A stretch of 64,000 nucleotides of DNA from Anaerolineaceae bacterium (GTDB lineage Bacteria > Chloroflexota > Anaerolineae > Aggregatilineales > Phototrophicaceae), in contig WGMX01000021.1 in assembly GCA_016124855.1 (NCBI GenBank), positions 1 through 64,000 on the forward strand, in the 5' to 3' direction. Below are positions 8,383-17,372 of the stretch, piece after piece (positions within the stretch are counted from its first letter, which is position 1; the number at the start of each line of letters is the position of its first letter). The notes under the pieces were generated by a model. That model did no database searches and was not told where the DNA came from. It was given only the letters and a program-made list of their open reading frames with translations. The position numbers were made by a program, and so were the translations under genes.

Positions 8383-10200
8383 TCACAGGGTTCGTACCTG
8401 ATACAACTGACCATCCACGAAGCCGCGTTTGCGATAATATTCGCGGGTTCCGATAGCGGAGATGACTGCCAAGCGGGAGTAGCCATGTTCACGAGCCAGT
8501 TCGACTGCCCGTTCGATCAACTGTTTGCCGAGACCGAGATGTTGGGCACGACCAGCTTCGTTTGCACCGAGTTCCAATGATTGTCCGTAAACGTGGATTT
8601 CACGGATCATGGCTGCACCGTTCAATTCGTCGGTGATGGCAGGTTCTTTGGGCAGCGACAGGCGCAAGAAACCAGCAATATCACGATTTTCGGTGATGTA
8701 CTGCAAGAAAACTTCTTCAGTCGAACCACCGTTATACCAGAGTTCATCGAGGTGCAAATCAGCGGCTTCAACGGCTTGGAAGCGAACTTCACGAGCACGA
8801 ATGTCACTGCTGCGTTGACCGGTTTTCGCCAGTTCATTTTCGACCACTTGACGGAAGTTGGTCATCTGGTTGCCAACAACAATATCGGTTGAGGGAATGT
8901 CACGGATGACACGGGTCAGGCGGCAGTATTCGGGTGTTAACTTAAAAGTTCCGGTGAGAACATGCAGGAGTTCATCGTAGGTGTAGGGTTTCCAAGTGCC
9001 GTCTTGATAACGCAGCATCAGTTCGGCACTATCAATCAACGAACAAGGATATACCTTGAGTTCATCAGGACGGAAGTCGGCATCGTCAAACATCAGCTTA
9101 TAGTCGGCAATGTCCGCATCAGGTGACGAGCCGTATAGATTAGGCATCCAATGGGCATGGATTTTGAAGCCAGCTTGCCGTAAGAGTTTGACAGCACGGC
9201 GGGTAGCAGCGACCTTATGACCGCGTTTGTTGAGTTTCAATACATCGTCATTCAGGCTTTGGAAACCAATTTGCACTTTGGTGCAGCCGAGGCGACGAAC
9301 ACGAAGCACTTCTTCAACGCTAATATGGTCAGGTCGTGTTTCGATAACCAATCCAACACTACGGCAAGGTGCAGTTTCGTTTTCGAGATGGGCGGCTTCG
9401 AGTTCTGCCCAAGTGGCAAATTCATCAACCGGTGAACGTTCGATTTCACCACGTCCAATGGCTTGAGCGAGGTCGGTTGAACGCAGCATTTCATCTTTAT
9501 AGACCATCTGCACAACAGCGTTATAGCGTTTTTCGATGTGCAGACCGTCAATGGTGGCGGTGGTGGTGTTGCGATCAGGATGCAACTGCGACTTTTCGAG
9601 CAAGGCAGCTTCAACCGTTTGGCGACCATCAATGCCTTTACCGAAGTCATGCATGGCATCAAAGATACGTTTGATGAACCAAATCTGATAGCTTTCGGGA
9701 TAGAACGACCATGTGCCACCGAGGATGATGATCTCGATTTTGTCGGTAGGGTGTCCGGTGTTGTGGTAGCTTTGCAGACGGGTATAGGTCTGCAAATAGG
9801 GGTCAAAGCTGTTTTGTTCGGCACGTTGAGCGCCGGGTTCGTCCGAGAGATAACTTTTCGGCATCCGAACATCATTCGGGCAGAAAATACATTCACCGGG
9901 ACACGGATAGGGTTTGGTCAAAACGGTGACCGGAGTGACACCAGAACTGGTACGAACCGGCTTGCGGCGTAGGCGTTCAAGGACAGCCTGTTCGTAAGGC
10001 GGCAGAGAGTCACCGGCAAAAGTGCGGTAAGCCAAGATGAGATCATCACGGCTGTAGGTTCCGTCATGGCCTTTGGGATAGTCACGTAACAACTGGTCAA
10101 GTTGTTTGCGAGAAATATCCGGTTGGGTGACGACAGCAGTGAGAATTTTCAGCAGCGGTTCACGGTGCTGTTGTAGGTCAATGGCCTGTTTATGACTCAT
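8383..10200 (-). CDS. elp3: Elp3-type tRNA U34 carboxymethyltransferase (radical SAM plus acetyltransferase)
   Basis: A 605-residue Elp3 homologue. The radical SAM cluster is CPGECIFC (Cys100, Cys104, Cys107), followed by the long Elp3-specific segment (PKSYLSDEPGAQRA). The C-terminal GNAT domain (about 520-605) carries GLGKQLIERAVELA and EYYRKRGF. In eukaryotes Elp3 is the catalytic subunit of Elongator, which makes the cm5U precursor at tRNA position 34. Bacterial and archaeal Elp3 act without other Elongator subunits, and Chloroflexota encode one. A Trm9-like methyltransferase, the next enzyme of that pathway in eukaryotes, is at 34091. Confidence 0.93.
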   Translation of the reverse strand: MSHKQAIDLQQHREPLLKILTAVVTQPDISRKQLDQLLRDYPKGHDGTYSRDDLILAYRTFAGDSLPPYEQAVLERLRRKPVRTSSGVTPVTVLTKPYPCPGECIFCPNDVRMPKSYLSDEPGAQRAEQNSFDPYLQTYTRLQSYHNTGHPTDKIEIIILGGTWSFYPESYQIWFIKRIFDAMHDFGKGIDGRQTVEAALLEKSQLHPDRNTTTATIDGLHIEKRYNAVVQMVYKDEMLRSTDLAQAIGRGEIERSPVDEFATWAELEAAHLENETAPCRSVGLVIETRPDHISVEEVLRVRRLGCTKVQIGFQSLNDDVLKLNKRGHKVAATRRAVKLLRQAGFKIHAHWMPNLYGSSPDADIADYKLMFDDADFRPDELKVYPCSLIDSAELMLRYQDGTWKPYTYDELLHVLTGTFKLTPEYCRLTRVIRDIPSTDIVVGNQMTNFRQVVENELAKTGQRSSDIRAREVRFQAVEAADLHLDELWYNGGSTEEVFLQYITENRDIAGFLRLSLPKEPAITDELNGAAMIREIHVYGQSLELGANEAGRAQHLGLGKQLIERAVELAREHGYSRLAVISAIGTREYYRKRGFVDGQLYQVRTL

Positions 10201-10330
10201 GAGTACCAGTAAAAGTAGTTGTCCACATGAGGGTGATTCTAGCAGATTGGGGGTTCAAAATACAGCGTTGTGCCTGATAAACAGGTGATAACAGGCAACA
10301 TTAAGAAATAGATTACAAAGCAAGGAAATT

Positions 10331-10362
10331 GAACCACAAAGAGGCGAAGAACACAAAAGAAA
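10331..10362 (+). repeat. Dispersed ACCGCAGAG-type repeat, diverged copy 1
   Basis: Reads GAACCACAAAGAGGCGAAGA then ACACAAAAGA, a variant of a motif that recurs in other intergenic gaps (best copy at 23549, inverted copy at 36047, others at 10506 and 48507). Working consensus: ACCRCAGAGRCGCAGAGAAC followed by ACAGAG. Confidence 0.5.
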
Positions 10363-10505
10363 TACGGGAGAGTTTGAGGATTTTTGGAGGAATAGAACGA
10401 CTATAGGGTAAGAATGGGCAAATGTGGTTAGGAAAAACAAATAGAGTCAAAACGGAAAATAAACCGCAGCAAGTTCTTAGTCGATAGATCAAGGCAAAGG
10501 CTTTT

Positions 10506-10523
10506 AACCGCAAAACACAGAGG
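10506..10523 (+). repeat. Dispersed ACCGCAGAG-type repeat, fragment 2
   Basis: AACCGCAAAACACAGAGG matches the start and end of the consensus with the middle deleted. It lies in the same gene-free stretch as the copy at 10331. Confidence 0.4.
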
Positions 10524-10569
10524 TCAAATGCAGATTAACCTATGAGCTAACGAACTGAGATTGTATTGG

Positions 10570-10812
10570 CTAGACTGTATGCGGTTCTGGCTCTGGAATG
10601 GGGTCGTTGTGAGCCAGTGAGGATTCGAGCCAACCACGTTTCGCATCCTCAATCATTTCAAGCGCTTCAAGTTGGGTTTCACCATCACTCATGCAACCGG
10701 GTAGTAAAGGGATTTCTGCCAACCAGCCACCGCCATCTTCAGCCGACAATGGAGTCAGCAAAACCGAGTAAGGAAGCGACATATAGTATTCAATTGTTTT
10801 CTTCATTGTCAT
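10570..10812 (-). CDS. hicB: HicB family antitoxin
   Basis: An 80-residue HicB-like protein. The partial RNase-H-like fold is recognisable from YSVLLTPLSAEDGGGWLAEIPLLPGCMSDGETQLEALEMIEDA, where EIPxLPGCxSDGxTxxEAL is the family signature. No C-terminal DNA-binding domain is present, so it is the short form. It overlaps the upstream hicA by 23 nt. In known systems HicB binds and neutralises HicA; autoregulation by this short version is uncertain. Confidence 0.88.
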   Translation of the reverse strand: MTMKKTIEYYMSLPYSVLLTPLSAEDGGGWLAEIPLLPGCMSDGETQLEALEMIEDAKRGWLESSLAHNDPIPEPEPHTV

Positions 10813-11068
10813 TCTCCTTATCCAATTCGGCTTTGATTAAGTCAATTATTTCTATAGACCGTTTAACATAAATCGCTTTTACAGGTTTGTTATAGGGGAT
10901 AGATATTTTCATATCCTGCCCATTTATATTATACCTGAAAACATAATGACTTCCGGTGGCATGGTCACGAAGAATTCCGTAATCATTTAGGACTTGTTCG
11001 AGTTCAGTAAATGCAACGTCTTTAGGATTCTGACGAAGTTTCTGCAACCGCTTTTCACGCTTACTCAT
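10790..11068 (-). CDS. hicA: HicA family mRNA interferase toxin
   Basis: A 92-residue protein with a HicA double-stranded-RNA-binding-like fold: FTELEQVLNDYGILRDHATGSHYVF. The His in GSHYVF is the expected catalytic residue, followed by SIPYNKPVKAIYVKRSIEII. HicA toxins cleave mRNA. Toxin precedes antitoxin, the normal HicAB order, with a 23-nt overlap. Its ATG lies 3 nt after the amidohydrolase stop, so the pair may be read from that promoter. The charged extensions at both ends are longer than in minimal HicA. Confidence 0.85.
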   Translation of the reverse strand: MSKREKRLQKLRQNPKDVAFTELEQVLNDYGILRDHATGSHYVFRYNINGQDMKISIPYNKPVKAIYVKRSIEIIDLIKAELDKENDNEENN

Positions 11069-11071
11069 ACC

Positions 11072-12658
11072 CTACGCTTCCCACACGAGCTTGCCACCGA
11101 CATAGGTTTGCTCAACGTGGACGGTGAGTAAATCGGCTGTAAACGTGGTCAGAGGGTCGGCACTCAATAGGGCAAGGTCAGCCCATTTGCCGGGGGTCAA
11201 GCTGCCGCGGTTATCGGCCTCGCCGCTGGCAATTGCTCCGCCCATTGTATAGGCATAAAGTGCTTCGTGAGCGGTGATTGCTTGGTCAAGGGCAATCGGT
11301 TCGCCATTGGGGTCAAGCCGATCAATCGCCGCTTTCATGCCGAGAATAGGATTGTCATCCGGCACAACGGGCGCATCCGAACTGAGCGCAACGGTTAGAC
11401 CCGCATCCAACATAGAGCGAATGGGATAGCAGTGATCGAGATAATCATCAGGCAAATAACGGCGGAAACTGGTTCCTAATGCCGCTAAGAAAACGGTTTG
11501 GGGCGCGATGATGATGTTCAGTTTGGCGCAGCGGGCATAATGCTCAGGGTTGGGCAAGCCCAAATGCTCGATACGGTGACGCAAATCGGGGCGCGGCAGG
11601 CGGCGGTGACATTCCTCATAAGCGCTCAAGACCTGCTCAATGGCGACATCACCGATGGCATGTGTGCCGATGCGGAAACCAGCAGCGTGAGCTTCAAACA
11701 TCAGCTCGGTCAATTCGGCTAAATCGAAGCGCAGTACGCCGTGATCGTTGGTGACTTTATAAGGGCGGCTGACAGCGGCGGTCGCACCACTCAGACCGCC
11801 ATCGGCAAAGAACTTGACAGTATCAATCCGCAGCCAATCGCTGACAAAATGTTCCGGCAGCGGAAGTGTTTCCGTACCGCCATCAGGACGACGAATCGGC
11901 ATTCCATTGACGCGCACAGCGAGTTCGCCTGCCGCTTCGAGCTGGCGATAGACGCGTAAGTGAAATGGCGTGAGCAGCGGGTCAGTGGCACTGGTGATAC
12001 CCAAACTCAGTTGATGCTGGTTGGCAGCTTTGATGGCCTCCGCCATTTCCGCATCAGTCGGGTCAGGAATCACTTTGGTGAGCAAACCCATCGCGGTTTC
12101 TTGTAGGAGTCCTGTCGCCTCGCCGTTGAGATCGCGGACAATCACGCCGCCGGGAGGATTGGGCGTATCGCGGGTAATACCGGCTAATTGCAGCGCAAGG
12201 GTATTAGCCACAATCATATGTCCGCAGGTGCGCGTTAAGGCAATGGGATGCTCAAGGCTCGCGCCGTCCATGTCGTGACGCGTCGGGTGGCGACGTTCGG
12301 GTAAATCGGCCTCGTTGTAACCACGTCCCATGACCCATGTTCCTTTTGGAAGCGAGGCCGCTTTATCAGCAAAAAGCTCGATGATGGTTTCAATATCGGG
12401 CGCAACGGTTTTGTTGGCAACCACCTGCCGTGTGAGCAGCAAACCCTTTTTCCAGATATGCACATGGGCATCATTAAAACCGGGGATGAGTGTGCGTCCG
12501 GCTAAATCGACACGTTTCATACCGCTTTTTGCAGCAGCTTCAACGTCGGATAATTTTCCGACCGCGAGAATGCGACCGTCATCACCGACGAGCAGCGCCT
12601 CGGCCTGCGGTTGTGTCGAGTCGATGGTATGAATAGTGCCGTTCTGAAAGAGGAGCAT
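11072..12658 (-). CDS. YtcJ-type amidohydrolase
   Basis: A 528-residue member of the amidohydrolase superfamily (amidohydrolase 3/YtcJ group). Metal ligand motif DAHVHIW near residue 65, HAIGDVAIEQ and HRIEHLG in the barrel, and SSDAPVVPDDNP toward the end supply the His and Asp ligands. Substrates of this group are mostly unknown; some act on N-acyl or imide compounds. There is no signal peptide, so it is cytoplasmic. ATG 12658 has only a weak AGAGGC ribosome binding site. hicAB follows 3 nt downstream. Confidence 0.9.
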   Translation of the reverse strand: MLLFQNGTIHTIDSTQPQAEALLVGDDGRILAVGKLSDVEAAAKSGMKRVDLAGRTLIPGFNDAHVHIWKKGLLLTRQVVANKTVAPDIETIIELFADKAASLPKGTWVMGRGYNEADLPERRHPTRHDMDGASLEHPIALTRTCGHMIVANTLALQLAGITRDTPNPPGGVIVRDLNGEATGLLQETAMGLLTKVIPDPTDAEMAEAIKAANQHQLSLGITSATDPLLTPFHLRVYRQLEAAGELAVRVNGMPIRRPDGGTETLPLPEHFVSDWLRIDTVKFFADGGLSGATAAVSRPYKVTNDHGVLRFDLAELTELMFEAHAAGFRIGTHAIGDVAIEQVLSAYEECHRRLPRPDLRHRIEHLGLPNPEHYARCAKLNIIIAPQTVFLAALGTSFRRYLPDDYLDHCYPIRSMLDAGLTVALSSDAPVVPDDNPILGMKAAIDRLDPNGEPIALDQAITAHEALYAYTMGGAIASGEADNRGSLTPGKWADLALLSADPLTTFTADLLTVHVEQTYVGGKLVWEA

Positions 12659-12758
12659 GATGTGCCTCTGTGATAGTGAGTTGATAGTGGATATAGTAAC
12701 GGATTGTCATAGAATATGCTTATCACTTGTCTATGACCAACGATTAGAATAACGATTT

Positions 12759-13211
12759 ATGAATATTAACATTATCACTGCCCAAGCCGCCGATTATGAC
12801 AGCATTATTGCCCTCTTGAAGCATGTTAATCTGCTGACAGATGATATTCTCGTGGCGGGAACACGCTATTGGGTGGCGAAAACGGATGCAGGTAAAGTCG
12901 CAGCTTGTATGGGTATGGAGTTTGGCGAGGATGCGGCGTTGATACGCAGTTTAGCCGTCTACGAAGTCTATCAAGGTGAGCGGTTGGCTTTGCGGCTGAT
13001 CGAAAACGCGGTCGAGGAAGCCAAAACAGCAGGCTATCATCACATTTATTGTTTTAGTACGCGTGCCGCCGATTACTTCCAGCGCGTCGGTTTTAGGCCC
13101 GTTCCAGTCGCGCAATTGGTCAAGGCGCTGCCGAATGTGCCGCAGGTGGTACGCTTCGATAAAATTGGTAAACTGGCGGGTGAACGGGCATTTCATAAAG
13201 CGCTGATGTAA
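12759..13211 (+). CDS. GNAT family N-acetyltransferase
   Basis: A 150-residue single-domain acetyltransferase. Motif A is RSLAVYEVYQGERLALRLIENA, where the usual Q-x-x-G-x-A coenzyme A loop reads QGERLA with Arg at the normally Gly position. Motif B is YYxxxxxF-like: TRAADYFQRVGFRPV. It resembles the small acetyltransferases related to the ArgA C-terminal domain. Substrate unknown. It is divergently transcribed from the amidohydrolase with a 100-nt gap. Confidence 0.85.
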   Translation: MNINIITAQAADYDSIIALLKHVNLLTDDILVAGTRYWVAKTDAGKVAACMGMEFGEDAALIRSLAVYEVYQGERLALRLIENAVEEAKTAGYHHIYCFSTRAADYFQRVGFRPVPVAQLVKALPNVPQVVRFDKIGKLAGERAFHKALM

Positions 13212-13322
13212 CCCCCTCCGTCGCTGACGCGACACCTCCCCCGTAAACGAGGGAGGTTAAAACAAAAAGGACATGGTAGTTCTCCATATCCATATTAATT
13301 AATCTTTCGTATTTGAGCCGGA

Positions 13323-14108
13323 TTACGTATAGAACTCAGGACGACGGTCGGCTAGGACGGTCATCTTGGTACGGACTTCTTCGACCAGATCAAGTTCAAT
13401 TTCGGCGGTGAGGAGCTGCGGCGTTTCGCCACCTTCGACCACAATTTTGCCCCAAGGGTCAACGATCATGGAGTGACCACTGAATTGGGTATCACCGGTA
13501 ATACCCGCAGCGTTGCAGGTCACCATATAACATTGATTTTCAATAGCCCGTGCCACCACGAGTGCACGCCAATGCTCAACCCGCGCAATCGGCCATTCAG
13601 CGGGCATGACGATCATTTTTGCGCCATCAACCGCGTACTTACGGAAAAGTTCAGGGAAGCGCAGATCATAGCAAATCGCCAGCGCCGTATTGCCCCACGG
13701 CAAATCCAGCGCGAGGCGTGACGAACCGGGTTGCAGCCATTTATCCTCATCCATGAGGCCAAACAGGTGAATTTTGCGGTAGATACCGAGCATCCGTCCA
13801 TTGGGGGCAAAGAAAGCAGCGCTGTTGGAGACTTCTAGGCCGCGCTTTTCCAACACAGAACCGACCACGCTGATCTTGTTCTGGGCCGCCGCACCGCTCA
13901 TGTCGTTGAACACGCCGGTGTTGAGCGTACTGGCAAGGTCTTTGGCTTGATCCCAAGCACATCCGGTTGACCAGAGTTCAGGGAACAGGATGAGGTGCGA
14001 ACCACGCCGCGCCGCTTCGACCGTCCATTTGTCCATCTGAGCAATATTTTTCTTGGTATCCCCCAGCGCAATATTCATCTGCGCCAGACTAATCACGAGT
14101 TTAGGCAT
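13323..14108 (-). CDS. Nitrilase-superfamily amidohydrolase (omega-amidase-like)
   Basis: A 261-residue carbon-nitrogen hydrolase with the Glu-Lys-Cys triad in LILFPELWSTG, YRKIHLFG and AICYDLRFPELF. The LFG/DLRFPELF context resembles the Nit2/omega-amidase branch, whose members hydrolyse 2-oxoglutaramate or 2-oxosuccinamate, though specificity cannot be fixed from motifs. I start at ATG 14108 (MPKLVISLAQ), with GAGG eight bases upstream; the longer frame uses a TTG at 14114. Cytoplasmic. Confidence 0.9.
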   Translation of the reverse strand: MPKLVISLAQMNIALGDTKKNIAQMDKWTVEAARRGSHLILFPELWSTGCAWDQAKDLASTLNTGVFNDMSGAAAQNKISVVGSVLEKRGLEVSNSAAFFAPNGRMLGIYRKIHLFGLMDEDKWLQPGSSRLALDLPWGNTALAICYDLRFPELFRKYAVDGAKMIVMPAEWPIARVEHWRALVVARAIENQCYMVTCNAAGITGDTQFSGHSMIVDPWGKIVVEGGETPQLLTAEIELDLVEEVRTKMTVLADRRPEFYT

Positions 14109-14178
14109 TCTCAAAACCTCAGATCACAAAGTTGTTATATCTATACGACTCTAACACGGCATAGCGATTTGTGTCCAC

Positions 14179-14742
14179 TTAAGACAGACCATTTGCGCCG
14201 GGTAATGGCAGCCGCCCTGCTAACTGTTCCCACATGGCACATATGGCGTTAATCATTTGGGTTTCCGTCATATTGGTAACGTTGATTTCGTGGACACCTT
14301 CGACCTTGCGAATCGCCCATTCGCGCTTGAGATGCCCAATCGCCAGCGCGCGCTCACCGGGGTTGTGGTAGCGCCCACCCAGTGAGAGATGTAACTGTCG
14401 CAGAACCGCATCCAAAGCCACAACTTCGCAAATGATGATACCGGTATCCAAAAGACGGGCTGTGGTTTCCGTCCGTAAGATGGTTTGGCCACTGACACGG
14501 ATAACCGCGCCACGATAGAGCATCACATCCTGCATGACTTCCGTTTCCAACATTTTCAGGCGTGTTTCACCATAGCGTGTGCGCATGTCTTCGATGTCCA
14601 TTTCGCCGCGTGCCTCCAACAGCGAATCGACGTTGACATAGCGCATCTTGAGACGGTCAGCGACTTGCTGTCCGATCATGGGTTGGCTGGTGCCGGTATA
14701 GCCGGTCAAAATGAGGTTACGATCTGGATAGGAGTATTGCAT
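14179..14742 (-). CDS. Shikimate-kinase-like protein with degenerate P-loop
   Basis: A 187-residue protein that follows the shikimate kinase pattern: NLILTGYTGTSQPMIGQQVADRL at the N-terminus, a YVNVDSLLEARG segment like the shikimate-binding region, RYGETRLKMLETEV, and a lid-like R-x-HNPGER region. The Walker A loop of shikimate kinase (GxxGxGKS/T) here reads GYTGTSQP, lacking the Lys and Ser/Thr that bind ATP phosphates. It is therefore probably inactive as an ordinary kinase. No other aro gene is nearby. Confidence 0.75.
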   Translation of the reverse strand: MQYSYPDRNLILTGYTGTSQPMIGQQVADRLKMRYVNVDSLLEARGEMDIEDMRTRYGETRLKMLETEVMQDVMLYRGAVIRVSGQTILRTETTARLLDTGIIICEVVALDAVLRQLHLSLGGRYHNPGERALAIGHLKREWAIRKVEGVHEINVTNMTETQMINAICAMWEQLAGRLPLPGANGLS

Positions 14743-14797
14743 AACTGTTCATGACAAAAAGCGTATCAGCGCTTCCTGTTTTGATGACCTCTGAAGA

Positions 14798-15559
14798 TTA
14801 ATTTTGTCGCCAACCGGGGAACCAACCGTCGAGAATAGGTGGTAATTCTTCCAAACTGTTGATGGCGGCATCGGGAACAATCAAGCCGCTTAACATGGGT
14901 GGCAAGGGTGATGTGATGCGAAAGACAGCTTGCATCCCGATGGCCTGCGCCCCTGCAATATCAGCAATGGGGTTATCGCCCACAAAAACGGCTTCATCAG
15001 CCGTGACACCCAGACGATCCAGCGCCATCTGAAAAATGCCGGGATGCGGCTTGAGGACTCCGGCATCCGCAGCGGAAAGGCGGCAGTCGGGGAAATATTG
15101 CAGCAGCTTATGCTCTTCGATCTCAACATCGCGCAAGACCATTGGTTGGGCAGCGTTGGTCACAATGGCGGTTTTGATGCCGTGCTGTTTGATGAGCGCC
15201 ATCACTTCAGGCACTTCCTTGAACAAAGCCGTTCCCGGCACGGCGCGCCAACCGTAGGCTTTTATCAAGTCGTCGGAATGGAAGATACCGGCCTGAGCGC
15301 CCTGTGCTTCGACCGCTTCCAGTAACAGGGTTGCTACATTGGGGGCAATCAAACTACCACGACCGATACGCCATGCTTCCCGAATGCGGTCATGAAATTC
15401 TTCTATGAAGTCATCTAAATCCGGAAGCGGCGTAGTAATGGTGGCAACATAATCAAAAACGCCTTTTAAAAATTGACATTCTAGCGTTTTCCAATCACCG
15501 TCGAAACCGCTCCAATCCAGCAGCGTATCATCCAAATCAAAGAGAATCGCTTTCAACAT
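14798..15559 (-). CDS. HAD-superfamily hydrolase
   Basis: A 253-residue haloacid-dehalogenase-like hydrolase with all four motifs: FDLDDTLLDW (nucleophile and acid Asp), IVTNAAQP (motif II), KPHPGIFQMAL (motif III Lys) and VGDNPIADIAGAQ (motif IV Asp pair). The alpha-helical cap between residues 20 and 110 puts it in subfamily I, typically phosphatases of small metabolites such as phosphoglycolate. The substrate is not predictable. It starts at ATG 15559 with GGAAA upstream. Confidence 0.9.
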   Translation of the reverse strand: MLKAILFDLDDTLLDWSGFDGDWKTLECQFLKGVFDYVATITTPLPDLDDFIEEFHDRIREAWRIGRGSLIAPNVATLLLEAVEAQGAQAGIFHSDDLIKAYGWRAVPGTALFKEVPEVMALIKQHGIKTAIVTNAAQPMVLRDVEIEEHKLLQYFPDCRLSAADAGVLKPHPGIFQMALDRLGVTADEAVFVGDNPIADIAGAQAIGMQAVFRITSPLPPMLSGLIVPDAAINSLEELPPILDGWFPGWRQN

Positions 15560-15627
15560 GAGGTCATGATTTCCAATATAAGCAACACGGGCGAACCGGG
15601 TGTCCGCCCTGAGATACGGAGAAAGAG

Positions 15628-16587
15628 CTAGGTTGTGATGGGTTCACTTGCCCGCCACTGGAGCATAGTATGTTCCAAGCCAGCTTTGTAATTGGGATAA
15701 CGAGGCTGCCAACCCAAGACCTGCTTGGCTTTGTCGTTCTTTAAGTGGACAGATGAGTCTAACAACAGACGTTGAATATCGCTGGTGGTGCGCTTCAAGA
15801 TGAATATGGGCGAAGCACTTGCAGATGGCGCATCCATACCTAATCCGGTGGCCAAATAACCAGCAAATACCGACGCGCTGACCGGTTCATCGTCCACTAC
15901 ATTAATGATTTCGCCTGCTGGCTGTTTTTCGGCTGCCAGAACAGCGGCCTGCGCCAGATCAGACTCTGAAACCCAATTGTGAACACTGTGGCTGTCACCG
16001 AGATAGGGACTGCGACCCTGCTTGAGGGTTTCGCCAAGCGCATGAACGCTGGCTGTCTCACCACCATACACAAATCCAGCACGCAGCACGCAGGCATTCA
16101 CGCCGCTTTGCATAACGTGATGTTCAGCCGCCAGCACCGGGCGCAAGGCGCGGTCTTGATGCCCGACCTGATCTTCGGTCAACCAGTCGCCATGTGCATC
16201 ACCGACTACGGCAGCGTAACTGGTGTGGACAATAAACTTGACACCGGCTTCTTTGGCCGCTTCGACCACCGCGACCGCACTTTGAACCATGACCTTTTCT
16301 TGCGATTCATAGCCGTCTTTGGTGGGGAAACCGTTCCCAAGCTGCGGTAGTAAATGAATCACCACGTCAATGTTGGACATGGTAAACAGGCTCTTTAACT
16401 CACCGGCACGGGTCACATCAGAATAGGCAGGCAGCGCACCATCTTGACGGGCTTTGGTCGCGCCGCCCAAACCTTCGGTCAATACCGTGACTTTATGGCC
16501 GCGTGCAATGGCTTGACGTGTGGCTTCGCGCGCTACGCCAGACGCACCGCCGGTAATGAAAATATTCAGTGAGGCATTGGTATCCAT
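15628..16587 (-). CDS. Atypical NAD(P)-binding epimerase/dehydratase-like protein
   Basis: A 319-residue extended SDR-like protein. The N-terminal dinucleotide-binding motif is FITGGASGVAREATRQA (TGxxxGxx with Ala at the last Gly). A substrate-side domain follows (LGDSHSVHNWVSESDLAQAA, NVVDDEPVS). The YxxxK catalytic pair of active SDR enzymes was not found: after HTSYAAVVG the expected Tyr-Lys is replaced by HQDRALRPVLAAE. It may be a non-enzymatic NmrA-like sensor or a highly diverged enzyme. Confidence 0.75.
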   Translation of the reverse strand: MDTNASLNIFITGGASGVAREATRQAIARGHKVTVLTEGLGGATKARQDGALPAYSDVTRAGELKSLFTMSNIDVVIHLLPQLGNGFPTKDGYESQEKVMVQSAVAVVEAAKEAGVKFIVHTSYAAVVGDAHGDWLTEDQVGHQDRALRPVLAAEHHVMQSGVNACVLRAGFVYGGETASVHALGETLKQGRSPYLGDSHSVHNWVSESDLAQAAVLAAEKQPAGEIINVVDDEPVSASVFAGYLATGLGMDAPSASASPIFILKRTTSDIQRLLLDSSVHLKNDKAKQVLGWQPRYPNYKAGLEHTMLQWRASEPITT

Positions 16588-16733
16588 AATTTGCGTCTCG
16601 TCTTCTAGTTGGGCTGGTTCAATAGCATCATTATGCCATTTTATGAGGCTCCCAGCAATAAAGAACCCACCTGCAAATATCAGGTAGCAAGGTTACAATA
16701 AAAATTATTGTTGGCTTCCGGGGATAAACCACT

Positions 16734-17372
16734 GTGCAGTTCACGATTGACGGTATTCGATATGATTTTATGCCGATTAGAGATTTTCGGGCTATTCATC
16801 AACTCCCGGCCACGTTCAATATCAGCCTGTTTGAATCCAAGGATTACACTGGATTAGGCAGGATTGATGCAGCGGGCGCGGCACTGCACCAACTGCACGA
16901 TGCGGTCATCGCAGCACTTCCGGCGAAGGCACTTCCGCTGGATTGGCTCAGTCTACTGCCTGACGTGACCCATTCATTTGAAACGCAGCTCTACCAGATT
17001 AATGACCAAATCGGTTTGCGCGATGTCGAAATTGAATTTGCGGTCGCCGGTTTTAGTGACGCGCTGCAAGCCTACGCCTATGCTTTTGTCTATGCCCATT
17101 CGACGCATACCCCTTTACCTGATTTTATCTCGGTATACAGCGAGTGGCTTAATGGGACGGTCAAAGCCTTTGCACAAGAACACACCTATATCGTAGGGGA
17201 TGAGTCATGTACGGTTCAGGTGGTTGCCCACGCTTATGGTCGCATCGGATTATTGATTCATGCCAGCCAAACCTATGCCATTTATGATCCTGCGCTGGCC
17301 TGCCCCGCCGAGGGATTTATGACTCAACTTCTCATTGAAATTGCAGCGCATATGCGGCAGGTAAGCAGCTAA
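16734..17372 (+). CDS. Conserved-looking protein of unknown function
   Basis: A 212-residue soluble protein beginning at GTG 16734 with GGGGA about 10 nt upstream. I do not recognise a family. It alternates amphipathic strands and helices, has no signal peptide or membrane segment, and has no Cys/His metal cluster (a single Cys pair at about residues 160 and 190). Its stop is directly followed by the ATG of the TolB-like gene, so the two are probably translated as a pair. Confidence 0.65.
   Translation: MQFTIDGIRYDFMPIRDFRAIHQLPATFNISLFESKDYTGLGRIDAAGAALHQLHDAVIAALPAKALPLDWLSLLPDVTHSFETQLYQINDQIGLRDVEIEFAVAGFSDALQAYAYAFVYAHSTHTPLPDFISVYSEWLNGTVKAFAQEHTYIVGDESCTVQVVAHAYGRIGLLIHASQTYAIYDPALACPAEGFMTQLLIEIAAHMRQVSS

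Larger units (their letters stand above)
10201..10569. other. Gene-free stretch between elp3 and hicB with repeat remnants
   Basis: About 370 nt with no credible coding frame; the short open frames here are A/T-rich and lack ribosome binding sites. It contains two fragments of a dispersed repeat (10331-10362 and 10506-10523) and otherwise A-rich unstructured sequence. Promoter elements for elp3 on the minus strand probably lie at its left end, but none is clear enough to mark. Confidence 0.5.

Noticed and set aside
9252..9896. 214-residue open frame inside elp3 on the minus strand
   Set aside because: It is an alternative frame of the Elp3 gene with biased, repetitive composition and no ribosome binding site; Elp3 motifs account for this stretch.
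10255..10513. Short minus-strand frames of about 60 residues in the gap after elp3
   Set aside because: Hydrophobic low-complexity frames in A/T-rich sequence without ribosome binding sites, overlapping a dispersed repeat.
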